Assembly: GCA_021604265.1 (NCBI GenBank)
Contig: BQIY01000083.1
Location: 1-7,868 of the forward strand
Direction of reading: 5' to 3'
DNA: 7,868 nt
DNA from: Nitrospirales bacterium
GTDB taxonomy: Bacteria > Nitrospirota > Nitrospiria > Nitrospirales > UBA8639
In this document: piece after piece, positions 1-6,050 of the stretch
Position numbering within the stretch: the stretch's first letter is position 1
Layout: every line of letters begins with the position of its first letter
Made by a program: the position numbers and the translations under genes
The notes under the pieces: generated by a model
What the model was told of the DNA's origin: nothing
The model's database searches: none
The model's input: the letters and a program-made list of their open reading frames with translations, nothing else

Positions 1-1039
1 CCAGAAGTGCCGCCTGTGGATTGAGAATGACCTGGACAGGAATCGTCGATAACAGCCGTTTATATCGGCCTTTAGCCAGAAAGGCTTTCATAAACCCACC
101 CTCACGAAGCATCGGAAGAATCTTCGGGGCAATCCCTCCGCCTAAATATACACCACCGTACGACAGAGTATTTAATGTCATATTAGCTGCTTCCGCCGCA
201 TAGATGGAGATAAACAGACTTAACGACTCGACACAAATTTCCGGCTTTCCAGATAAAGCGGCATCTGTAATCAGGGTTGATGGATCTCCAGTGGGCAATG
301 TTTCAGCAAACCACGTCGGCTCATTTTTCTTGGTGTCCCGAAGAAACTGATAAATGGCATGCAACCCGGGCCCGGACAACACTCGCTCATAACTCACATG
401 TAAATAACTGCTCCGAAGATAACGAAGTAATTCGATTTCTCGATCACTGTTCGGGGCAAAATCTGCATGCCCTCCTTCTGAAGGGCAGATATGATAGCGT
501 GTCTCATCCCAGAATAATGTGGCTTCTCCCAACCCAGTTCCAGCCGCTAAGAGCGTGCGGGTCCCGGAGATTTTTGAAGCCACAGAAGGGGTCAAGGACT
601 CCACTTCATCGGGCCGTAAGACTAAGAGACCGTGAGCCGTTGCCTCAAGATCATTAACAAGTCGAACACTTTTGACGTTCAGAAAGTCAGCGATTGTTTC
701 GCCCTTGATGACCCACGGCAAATTGGTTGTCTTACAGGTATTATTGATGACCGGCCCGGGAACCCCAAAACAGGCTGCCGTCAACGCCTCCCGGATTTCC
801 GCTGAGGACAGTCGAGGAGAATCGGAGGATTCATCTGAATTTTCATCTTCTTCATCTGAGTCCGAATCTGAAGAAGAGATCGTGTCCTCTTCTTCAAGAA
901 ATTCGGTAATAATGTCTTCCAACGACTCATAGTCCTGGCTATAAAACGAGTCCTCGCGAATTGGCTCAACCCGTGAATCGTTCCAGTCAAATAACGCCAA
1001 CAGGGTTTTGGTCCCCCCAATGTCTCCGGCAAGAATCAT
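1..1039 (-). CDS. glk: Glucokinase, C-terminus cut by the window edge
   Basis: ATP-dependent phosphorylation of glucose to glucose 6-phosphate in the cytoplasm, the entry step of glycolysis. The 346 visible residues align along their length with the Glk family of the ROK/hexokinase fold. The N-terminal phosphate loop is GDIGGTKT (residues 5-12), VNDLEAT (128-134) carries the catalytic Asp130, AAGTGLG is the second phosphate-binding loop, SEGGHADFAPNS holds the Glu and His that contact sugar, followed by YERVLSGPGL and GGVYLGGGIAPK. E. coli Glk has 321 residues, so only about 15-20 C-terminal residues should be missing. Start ATG at 1039 gives the family's usual MILAGDIGG opening; the ribosome site is weak (TAGG about 7 bases upstream). 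Residues 49-79 are an acidic, serine-rich stretch not present in E. coli Glk. It follows the MEKHLA gene on the same strand across a 240-base gap with a large palindrome, so it probably has its own promoter, which I could not place. Confidence 0.93.
   Translation of the reverse strand, partial: MILAGDIGGTKTLLALFDWNDSRVEPIREDSFYSQDYESLEDIITEFLEEEDTISSSDSDSDEEDENSDESSDSPRLSSAEIREALTAACFGVPGPVINNTCKTTNLPWVIKGETIADFLNVKSVRLVNDLEATAHGLLVLRPDEVESLTPSVASKISGTRTLLAAGTGLGEATLFWDETRYHICPSEGGHADFAPNSDREIELLRYLRSSYLHVSYERVLSGPGLHAIYQFLRDTKKNEPTWFAETLPTGDPSTLITDAALSGKPEICVESLSLFISIYAAEAANMTLNTLSYGGVYLGGGIAPKILPMLREGGFMKAFLAKGRYKRLLSTIPVQVILNPQAALL
803..895 (-). other. Acidic serine-rich low-complexity insert inside glucokinase
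   Basis: Residues 49-79 of glucokinase consist almost only of Glu, Asp and Ser, for example SSSDSDSDEEDENSDESSDS at residues 55-74. The stretch lies between the first helix after the phosphate loop and the strand leading to CFGVPGP. In E. coli Glk these elements are joined by a short turn. The DNA is built from TCT/TCA-like triplets and includes a 9-base inverted repeat (846-854 with 869-877), which would favour slippage. The reading frame is intact on both sides, so it is an in-frame insert and not a frameshift. Its function is unknown; a disordered surface loop is the simplest reading. Confidence 0.85.
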
Positions 1040-1162
1040 GACAACCTACTCAGGACTGACATTGATAATGAAAAGATCTCGCCCTTCCTTATGAGACTCG
1101 ATCGAAACGAGCGATGCTCACCATAGCGGATACAAAAGCAACAGCGCAAGGCGATGTGGGGA

Positions 1163-1258
1163 AAACGTTGCTCGTCGCTTGTTGCTCGTTGTTCGGAAAA
1201 GTAAGAGCTGAACGATTCTCTTGCACGAGATACGAAATACGAGCGACGAGGAACGTTT
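1163..1258. repeat. Long imperfect palindrome, REP/MITE-like
   Basis: The arms 1163-1179 and 1242-1258 are complementary at 16 of 17 positions. Pairing continues inward to 1195/1226, giving 25 Watson-Crick and 2 G-U pairs over 33 positions, with a loop of about 30 bases. The left arm holds GTTGCTCGT twice (1167-1175 and 1181-1189). The right arm holds the tandem-like ACGAGATACGAAATACGAG. This internal repetition resembles dispersed intergenic palindromes more than a terminator. It fills the gap between the MEKHLA gene and glucokinase. A run of only four Ts follows the stem on the minus strand, so termination is possible but unproven. Confidence 0.7.
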
Positions 1259-1279
1259 GTTTCCTCTACGAGCCAGGAG

Positions 1280-1795
1280 TCATGAATGAGCGGCATCCAC
1301 ATAGGACCACCTTGAAAACGTGGCCGCCTGCCCATGACGCAATCCCTGGGAATCCACAACGTTCCAGACTATCGCTCGTTCCACGAAAAACCGCTTGCTG
1401 GTCCTTGAGATACGGATGCCTCGATAATCATCGATGTAGCCGTGAGATGTTGCCTGCCGCAACATCTCGGCGCGTTCCGCTTGATTGACCGGCTCAGCCG
1501 TCAGACGAGATGGCGTGTGCGTGAACTGCCTCCAATCCATTTCCCAGAGCATCAACGCCTTCTGATTGCCATAGTTCAAAATTGGATCATCTTCCAGACC
1601 ATGCGATACGACAATGAACGAACTTTCGAACAATCGTTCAGATTGCTCGAGAAACGTCCCCGCACGCTCGATCAAGTCTCTTGCCAACCACTGTCGATAG
1701 CTATCCAACAGAAGCTGCGTCCACGCCACCACATTCGGCTGTTGCCAGACCGCTTCCGTATCTGGTTTTTGAGAATCTTTTGGATTATCGTTCAT
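1280..1795 (-). CDS. MEKHLA-domain protein (PAS-like)
   Basis: A 171-residue soluble protein matching the MEKHLA domain, a PAS-related fold found in bacteria and at the C-terminus of plant HD-ZIP III factors. No enzymatic role is established. Family hallmarks are visible in order: a leading helix ending TQLLLDSYRQW (26-36), VVSHG (62-66), DPILNYGN (70-77), EMDW (85-88), PSRLTAEPVN (95-104), GYIDDYRGIRIS, a Phe-Val-Glu-Arg-Ala-Ile-Val-Trp-Asn strand and GQAATF near the C-terminus. There is no membrane segment or DNA-binding motif, so it looks like a stand-alone sensor domain. The ATG at 1795 is preferred, with AGGG just upstream. An in-frame GTG at 1807 would add four residues, and a TAG at 1816-1814 closes the frame beyond it. 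It lies 256 bases after aroK on the same strand. Confidence 0.85.
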   Translation of the reverse strand: MNDNPKDSQKPDTEAVWQQPNVVAWTQLLLDSYRQWLARDLIERAGTFLEQSERLFESSFIVVSHGLEDDPILNYGNQKALMLWEMDWRQFTHTPSRLTAEPVNQAERAEMLRQATSHGYIDDYRGIRISRTSKRFFVERAIVWNVVDSQGLRHGQAATFSRWSYVDAAHS

Positions 1796-2051
1796 ATTCC
1801 CTATCACCCATGCCTAGACCATGACGTTCATTTCCCTCACGCAAGGAGATCTCATGGGCAAGACTCCGAATGCTTCCCCACAGGCCATCGATCTCCAATG
1901 CTCCCTGCTTGATGTGACAAAAGCAACTTTATCCCTTCGCAGTATTTAATCAAGAAACATTGAAATAGTGTTGTTACCAGAAATGAACCATTTCACCATT
2001 AATACATGGTTAGATATTCCCTAGCAATCAGCTGACGATGATCGTAAGGAC

Positions 2052-2567
2052 TCAACTACACGAGTCTGAAAGACGGGAATATATGGATTCAGCGATTTGG
2101 TCAGGAGAGCAATGATCGGTAGGAATGATGTGATCGGCGGCAGCTTGGTATTTTGGCGTTCGTTCGTTCAAGATTTCTTCAATTTCTTCGACAAACGTTT
2201 TGGTTCCTGACAGGGACGGGCGCTGCGTGTCTCCTCCAATCCGAGACGCAATGGTTGAGATTTCAGCCGTGAGCCAAAAGATCACACCGTTCGTATTGAG
2301 AGCTGTCACGTTTTCCTCTTTCAAGATCGCTCCGCCACCCGTATCAATAATCAGATTGTCTTGACGGCTCAACGTTCGACAAATCTCTGATTCAATCTGA
2401 CGAAAATGATCCCACCCAAACTGTTCGACAATTTCAGGTATCGGTAACTGTGCCTTGGCAATCACTTCAGCATCAGTTGATACAACGTGTCGGCCTAACT
2501 TTTGACCAAGCACGGTTGCTACGGTGCTCTTCCCTGTCCCGCGATATCCAATCAGCGCAATGTTCAT
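2052..2567 (-). CDS. aroK: Shikimate kinase
   Basis: Phosphorylates shikimate at the 3-hydroxyl using ATP, fifth step of the shikimate pathway to chorismate, in the cytoplasm. The 171 residues are the normal length. The Walker A loop is GYRGTGKS (7-14). FRQIESE (55-61) contains the shikimate-binding Arg, DTGGG (75-79) is the substrate-binding glycine loop, QRPSL (115-119) is the lid arginine, and ERTPKY (135-140) carries the C-terminal Arg. The usual Asp-Thr-Asp reads Ser-Thr-Asp (30-32), so the first, magnesium-side Asp is Ser; I recall the same variant from other environmental bacteria. The start ATG overlaps the aroE stop in ATGA, indicating translational coupling with aroE. No clear terminator follows it. 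Confidence 0.95.
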   Translation of the reverse strand: MNIALIGYRGTGKSTVATVLGQKLGRHVVSTDAEVIAKAQLPIPEIVEQFGWDHFRQIESEICRTLSRQDNLIIDTGGGAILKEENVTALNTNGVIFWLTAEISTIASRIGGDTQRPSLSGTKTFVEEIEEILNERTPKYQAAADHIIPTDHCSPDQIAESIYSRLSDSCS

Positions 2568-3421
2568 CGAAAATGTTCCTCAAGGATCGCTCGCATCACA
2601 TCGACTGGTGCAGGTTGCCCGGTCCATCGTTCAAATTGGCCCACGGCTTGATTCACAAACATTTCAATCCCGCGAATAGTTGTGCAGCCTGCCTTCCGAG
2701 CGTCCCGCAGAAGTTGCGTTTCCAGCGGATTATAGACAATATCCATAACGATCAGGTTTGGCGTTAGGAGAGCTTGATCAACACAACTGTTGTCAACATG
2801 AGGATGCATGCCAATCGGAGTACAATGAATCAACACATGAGCGTTAGCCATTCCTGATGCGAGTGACTCCTGATTGACCGGAGCCTCATCGACAGAAACA
2901 GCTGTTCGTTCACGGAGATCATTGACTAATGATGTCCGTTCAGCTTCGTCAATTCCCAGAATGGTGAGATGTTCAAGCTCTCCTTCCACAGCCAGCCCGA
3001 AGGCAATGGCCCGTGCCGCCCCGCCTGACCCGAGCAGGACTATTCGCTGCCCTTTGAGCTGAGCCCCACCCAGACGAAGAGCCTGAAGTGCTCCCGTTGC
3101 GTCCGTGTTGTATCCTGTCAGTCTATCTTGCTCTTTCACAATCGTGTTGACTGATCCGATATGACGCGCGGTCGCATCGATTTCATCTAAATAAGGCATG
3201 ACCGCAACTTTATGAGGAATCGTGACACTAAACCCTCTCAGGTTTCCTAACGCCCGAATGCCACGAATCGCCCCCTCCACATCCTTCATCACAGGCAATG
3301 CCAAATAGACGAAATTAAGCCCGAGATGGCGAAAAGCGGCATTGTGTATCGCCGGCGATAATGAATGGTGCACAGGATTACCCAGCACGCCACATAATTG
3401 TGTCTCCGTTGTAATCGTCAT
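2564..3421 (-). CDS. aroE: Shikimate dehydrogenase
   Basis: Reduces 3-dehydroshikimate to shikimate, fourth step of the shikimate pathway, immediately before AroK. The 285 residues fit the family. The shikimate-binding motif is HSLSP (19-23), catalytic Lys71 sits in VTIPHK, SVNT spans 90-93, and catalytic Asp107 is in YNTDATG. The nucleotide-binding loop is GSGGAAR (131-137), followed by CTPIGM, DIVYNPLET and GIEMFVNQA. The strand that normally ends in Asn-Arg-Thr, which grips the NADP 2'-phosphate, reads Gly-Ile-Asp (156-158), so cofactor choice is uncertain. The ATG at 3421 is chosen: GGGGA lies 8-12 bases upstream and a likely -10 box sits at 3444-3449. A GTG at 3487 would add 22 residues unlike the family and would lie upstream of that promoter. 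The stop overlaps aroK by four bases. Confidence 0.95.
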   Translation of the reverse strand: MTITTETQLCGVLGNPVHHSLSPAIHNAAFRHLGLNFVYLALPVMKDVEGAIRGIRALGNLRGFSVTIPHKVAVMPYLDEIDATARHIGSVNTIVKEQDRLTGYNTDATGALQALRLGGAQLKGQRIVLLGSGGAARAIAFGLAVEGELEHLTILGIDEAERTSLVNDLRERTAVSVDEAPVNQESLASGMANAHVLIHCTPIGMHPHVDNSCVDQALLTPNLIVMDIVYNPLETQLLRDARKAGCTTIRGIEMFVNQAVGQFERWTGQPAPVDVMRAILEEHFR

Positions 3422-3443
3422 CCTGCAATCCCCGCATGTGTCT

Positions 3444-3470
3444 ATTGTACGCTTCAATACCTGAATGCAA
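3444..3470 (-). promoter_or_regulatory. Candidate promoter of aroE-aroK
   Basis: On the minus strand TACAAT (3449-3444) matches five of six bases of a sigma-70 -10 box. TTGCAT (3470-3465) could be the -35 box, but the spacer is only 15 bases. Transcription would start near 3437, about 16 bases before the aroE ATG. A 14-base palindrome (3466-3479) overlaps the -35 element. Confidence 0.3.
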
Positions 3471-3479
3471 CAGGTTGCA
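3466..3479. promoter_or_regulatory. 14-base palindrome upstream of aroE, possible operator
   Basis: TGCAAC and GTTGCA are perfect inverted arms around a 2-base centre. The site overlaps the candidate -35 box of aroE, a typical repressor position. No regulator is encoded nearby, and palindromes this short can arise by chance. Confidence 0.2.
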
Positions 3480-3587
3480 GTTATCACATACTCATGGGGG
3501 AAAACTCAACTCATCAAAAACGACAGGAAGATGCAATATGGAAGTGGGGCAGCGATGCAGGAGAACAATCAAGGTCCGAGTGCGGAT

Positions 3588-3624
3588 AAAAAAATACCGG
3601 GGAGGAGCAACGCCCTCCCCGGTA
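3588..3624 (-). terminator. Intrinsic terminator of the small basic protein gene
   Basis: A perfect 11-base-pair GC-rich stem (3595-3605 with 3614-3624) closes an 8-base loop. On the minus strand it is followed by seven Ts (3594-3588). It begins 26 bases after the stop codon at 3651. It should separate this unit from aroE downstream. Confidence 0.92.
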
Positions 3625-3650
3625 ACGTTATGAAGAACTGACCTCTCGAA

Positions 3651-3737
3651 TTATCGAGAAGCTTTTTTGCGAGTCGAAGATTTCTTCGCACGCACGGCGG
3701 CTTTCTTTACTGGCTTTTTCTTAACGACTTTGGCCAT
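3651..3737 (-). CDS. Very small lysine/arginine-rich protein (28 aa)
   Basis: An ATG-to-TAA frame of 28 codons opening MAKVVKKKPVKKAA and closing SSTRKKASR. It has 10 Lys and 3 Arg, no acidic residue and no aromatic residue; the rest is mainly Ala, Val and Ser. The composition resembles the basic tails of histone H1-like and HU-type proteins, so nucleic acid binding or polyanion neutralisation is a reasonable guess, but no family is recognised. Support for expression is strong. AGGAAGGGGGG (3755-3745) is an excellent ribosome site 7 bases before the ATG, and a textbook terminator follows 26 bases after the stop. It forms its own transcription unit between the outer membrane protein gene and aroE on the same strand. 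A ribosomal protein was considered but no match fits. Confidence 0.75.
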   Translation of the reverse strand: MAKVVKKKPVKKAAVRAKKSSTRKKASR

Positions 3738-3763
3738 GAACTCACCCCCCTTCCTTGAAAATC

Positions 3764-3780
3764 TTATCGGAAGTTATCGG
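3764..3780. promoter_or_regulatory. Tandem TTATCGG boxes upstream of the small basic protein gene
   Basis: TTATCGG occurs at 3764-3770 and again at 3774-3780, exactly ten bases apart, one helical turn. They lie 27-43 bases upstream of the small gene's ATG. Read on the minus strand they are CCGATAA repeats and could overlap a -10 region (GATAAC or TAAGAT). They may bind a regulator on one DNA face. The rest of 3738-4018 shows no gene and no terminator for the outer membrane gene. Confidence 0.2.
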
Positions 3781-4018
3781 TTTCCCTTGATCATTCCTAA
3801 AGTCTTTTTTCTAGGAAGTGCGCATTCAAGATCCAAAGACCGAGCACGGTCCATGTGCGAGGAAAAATATTCGCGAGGTAGAATGTTGGATTGACGGCAC
3901 TGCGGGGAACAAGAACTCAACGCAAGTAAAACCAGTATTCAAAGACAAGAGCTGCGTGGTACACGAAGAGCAGTCGTTCACGTGTTCAAGACAAGAAGAA
4001 CGGCTCGAGAGGAAGACG

Positions 4019-5404
4019 CTAGAAATTTAGGCGGAGCGTGAAGGTCCCAATATGAATGGTCGTATCCCATTCACCGTTAATTAACGCCCCGTTGATGTTA
4101 TTACTCACTCCACGCGTTTGGTATAATCGAACCTGATACGCTAAATCCACACCAATCGCTTTCACACCAAATCCGTCACAACTTACCAAACCAAGAAAGG
4201 CTCCCCCTTGGCGGCACAAAAATCCCAAACCAAACGATGGGGCGCTATACGCAGAGTCAGGCACCCCAGGTTCGAATGTTGAACTGGGAATCGGGCTTTC
4301 GGAATACGCGTATCCAGCCCGAGCCGCCACCTCCCAGTCTGGGAGCAGGCTTGGCTGCAGCCACACATATTCGGTCCCAACCATCACGACAAACGCATCG
4401 TCATACTTGCGCGAAAATGGTACGGCTTGCCCATTGGAAAGATTTAAATTGAGATCTTTAAAATCGCTCCAATCTTCGTAATCAACATCAACTTCCACCT
4501 TCCACTCATGAAATTCGTCACGTAGAGGCCAAATGGCGATGGCTCCTGTAAAGATATTTGGAAGCTCTATCGTTGTCCTCGTATCCGCCACTAGTGCTCC
4601 GCCTGCCAGAAACTGTCCTCGAAAATTGAGGTCGGCTCCACTGTGATAGACAAACGCCATATTGACGAGCGGTTTTCCCTCGTTGTTCCGTAACGGCGTC
4701 CACAGAAGACTGATATTGTATCCTAAGGCCGTGTCTGTCCCGTTGGCTTCGAGTGAGGTGCCAGGAGCAATTCCTGTGAAAGAAGAGGGATTAGGATTCG
4801 TCTGCTGGAATTGGGCCTGTCCCTCACCGATAAAACTCGCAAACGTATAAATATCCAACCCTGCGCCGACCGAAAGAGACTCATTGAACTTCCACGCCAT
4901 GGTGGGTTTGATGTCGATAAGCGGTAACTCAACACTGGCGGCAACTTGGGCAACCTGACTGTCGGTTGGATATTCATTGCTAATCCCAAATGGCGTTGTC
5001 ACTCCCAATCCTATAGTCCAATCTTTCCAAAACTCATTCGTCAGGTACCCAAGGTTTGCGGTAAGGTAAAGATGGCTGGGAGGTGGATGGGCCACGGTTC
5101 CTCCAAACGTTCCCTCTACCTTCGTTCCGTTGGCGCTTCTAAACTTCGTCTTCGCCCCAGCGAACAGTGTTCCCCCAGAAAACTGAACCCCCTCTAATTG
5201 TGTCATGCCCGCAGGGTTGAATTGGATGGCCGATGGATCATCGGCTTGTGCGGCAAAGGCGGTTCCCTGCCCGGTTGCCGATGCACTTTGATCGAGCACG
5301 CGAAATGCGCCTCCATGGGCTGTCTCATGAACTGCCGACACAGAAACGAGGGTCAACATGGAGAGACGAATAAGAGAACTTGAAAGAGATCTGAGGAATT
5401 GCAA
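4019..5404 (-). CDS. OMPP1/FadL/TodX-family outer membrane transporter
   Basis: A 461-residue outer membrane beta-barrel of the FadL family, which moves hydrophobic compounds such as long-chain fatty acids or hydrocarbons across the outer membrane. The substrate here cannot be told. The signal peptide has Arg5 and Arg13, a hydrophobic core at about 14-25 and probable cleavage after AHG (31), leaving a GAF start like mature FadL. The hatch region follows: GQGTAFAAQADDPSAIQFNP (45-64), then AG. The protein ends in Phe (TLRLNF), the usual barrel-assembly signal, and alternates beta strands throughout. Cys397 and Cys409 could form a disulfide in one late loop. The start is TTG at 5404: AGGGGG lies 6 bases upstream and this start gives a complete signal peptide. 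The next ATG (5359) has no ribosome site and would remove the basic N-region. It is divergent from the VOC-uvrC unit. Confidence 0.9.
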   Translation of the reverse strand: MQFLRSLSSSLIRLSMLTLVSVSAVHETAHGGAFRVLDQSASATGQGTAFAAQADDPSAIQFNPAGMTQLEGVQFSGGTLFAGAKTKFRSANGTKVEGTFGGTVAHPPPSHLYLTANLGYLTNEFWKDWTIGLGVTTPFGISNEYPTDSQVAQVAASVELPLIDIKPTMAWKFNESLSVGAGLDIYTFASFIGEGQAQFQQTNPNPSSFTGIAPGTSLEANGTDTALGYNISLLWTPLRNNEGKPLVNMAFVYHSGADLNFRGQFLAGGALVADTRTTIELPNIFTGAIAIWPLRDEFHEWKVEVDVDYEDWSDFKDLNLNLSNGQAVPFSRKYDDAFVVMVGTEYVWLQPSLLPDWEVAARAGYAYSESPIPSSTFEPGVPDSAYSAPSFGLGFLCRQGGAFLGLVSCDGFGVKAIGVDLAYQVRLYQTRGVSNNINGALINGEWDTTIHIGTFTLRLNF

Positions 5405-5455
5405 AGATACCCCCTAGAAGCAGGTAGATTTGACTACTGTACGAGCAGGAGGCGC

Positions 5456-5485
5456 AGTGTACGGGAAAGACCCTATTGATAGCAA
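5456..5485 (-). promoter_or_regulatory. Candidate promoter of the FadL-type gene
   Basis: On the minus strand TTGCTA (5485-5480) and TACACT (5461-5456) each match four of six sigma-70 bases, with an 18-base spacer. Transcription would start near 5449, about 45 bases before the TTG start. A 9-base inverted repeat begins one base upstream of the -35 box. Confidence 0.3.
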
Positions 5486-5486
5486 T

Positions 5487-5532
5487 ATCGCATCAACGAA
5501 TAGAGCCTATGTCACAACTCATCTGATGCGAT
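5487..5532. promoter_or_regulatory. Inverted repeat in the divergent promoter region
   Basis: ATCGCATCA (5487-5495) and TGATGCGAT (5524-5532) are perfect 9-base inverted arms separated by 28 bases. They sit directly upstream of the candidate -35 of the outer membrane gene and about 37 bases upstream of the candidate -35 of the VOC gene. This suits an activator or a looping dimer acting on either side. The half-sites are about 3.5 helical turns apart, centre to centre. No regulator is identified. Confidence 0.3.
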
Positions 5533-5569
5533 GATGGGTGCCACTCACACCGCCTACAACACGACGTTC

Positions 5570-5598
5570 TTGTTGGAATTCCGAGAACCAGTTAAAAT
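5570..5598 (+). promoter_or_regulatory. Candidate promoter of the VOC-uvrC unit
   Basis: TTGTTG (5570-5575) and TAAAAT (5593-5598) are separated by an ideal 17 bases. The -10 box matches five of six consensus bases, the -35 only three. Transcription would begin near 5605, leaving a leader of about 24 bases to the GTG at 5629. That spacing favours GTG over the TTG at 5611 as the start codon. Confidence 0.4.
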
Positions 5599-5628
5599 TC
5601 GACATCACTCTTGATAAGGAAAGATCTC

Positions 5629-6027
5629 GTGAACATCACAAAACTCCTTCATACCCGGATGCGCGTCAGTAACATGGAACAGACCATTGCCTTTTATCGA
5701 GACATCTTAGGACTCGAGGTCGTCGATCAAAAGGTCTCCCCCAGAGGATCGCACCTTGCGTTTTTAGCTACTCCAAATAGTGACGAGCTCATTGAGCTGT
5801 GCAGTTTCCCGAGCAGCGGCCACGTGAGAGTCCAAGAGGATCTCATTCACTTGGCGTTTCAAGTCGACAACCTGGACACGACCATTAAAGAACTTCAAGA
5901 ACAACACGTCCCGATCACCGATGGCCCCACCACCTCATCATCTGGAAGCCGTTTTATTTTTATCGATGCCCCGGATGGATACGAAATTGAATTGATTGAA
6001 CGTCCACCCGGCGTCGCCATTGTCTAG
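5629..6027 (+). CDS. VOC-family protein, glyoxalase I-like
   Basis: A 132-residue vicinal-oxygen-chelate protein with two beta-alpha-beta-beta-beta modules. It closely resembles bacterial glyoxalase I, which converts the methylglyoxal-glutathione hemithioacetal to S-lactoylglutathione. All four metal ligands have counterparts: His8 (LLHTRMRV), Glu56 (LIELCSF), His74 (LIHLAFQVDN) and Glu121 (DAPDGYEIELIE), nearly the same numbering as E. coli GloA (5, 56, 74, 122). Arg12 matches the glutathione-contacting Arg of the HTxxR-type motif, and FYRDILGLEVV is the usual first helix. The start is GTG at 5629 with AAGGA 8 bases upstream. TTG at 5611 would add six residues and ATG at 5659 would remove the first metal ligand. 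Another VOC activity remains possible because the substrate loop differs from GloA. It precedes uvrC by 23 bases and probably shares its transcript. Confidence 0.88.
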   Translation: MNITKLLHTRMRVSNMEQTIAFYRDILGLEVVDQKVSPRGSHLAFLATPNSDELIELCSFPSSGHVRVQEDLIHLAFQVDNLDTTIKELQEQHVPITDGPTTSSSGSRFIFIDAPDGYEIELIERPPGVAIV

Positions 6028-6050
6028 CAGACCCGTTTCTTTGGTATTAC

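Noticed and set aside
277..932. Plus-strand open frames opposite glucokinase, one rich in Ser and Glu
   Set aside because: They are antisense to a well-supported glucokinase. The Ser/Glu run is only the complement of the acidic insert, since its TCT/TCA-like repeats read as acidic and serine codons on both strands.
1036..1359. Minus-strand frame ending on the glucokinase ATG
   Set aside because: It overlaps the MEKHLA gene in another frame and runs through the palindrome. The stop/start overlap looks accidental.
1442..1912. 156-codon plus-strand frame opposite the MEKHLA gene
   Set aside because: It is antisense to a recognisable domain, has no ribosome site and its translation is like no known protein.
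1980..1994. GAAATG-AAC-CATTTC hairpin as terminator of aroK
   Set aside because: The stem is only 6 AT-rich pairs and no T-run follows on the minus strand.
2049..2066. GACTC...GAGTC inverted repeat over the aroK stop codon
   Set aside because: Five-base arms with no T-run are expected by chance and part of it is coding.
3667..3894. Plus-strand frame over the small basic protein gene
   Set aside because: The minus strand has the strong ribosome site, sensible composition and terminator. The plus frame has none of these.
3900..4018. Terminator downstream of the FadL-type gene
   Set aside because: Only a 5-base ACACG/CGTGT pairing with a 15-base loop is seen and no T-run, so none is called.
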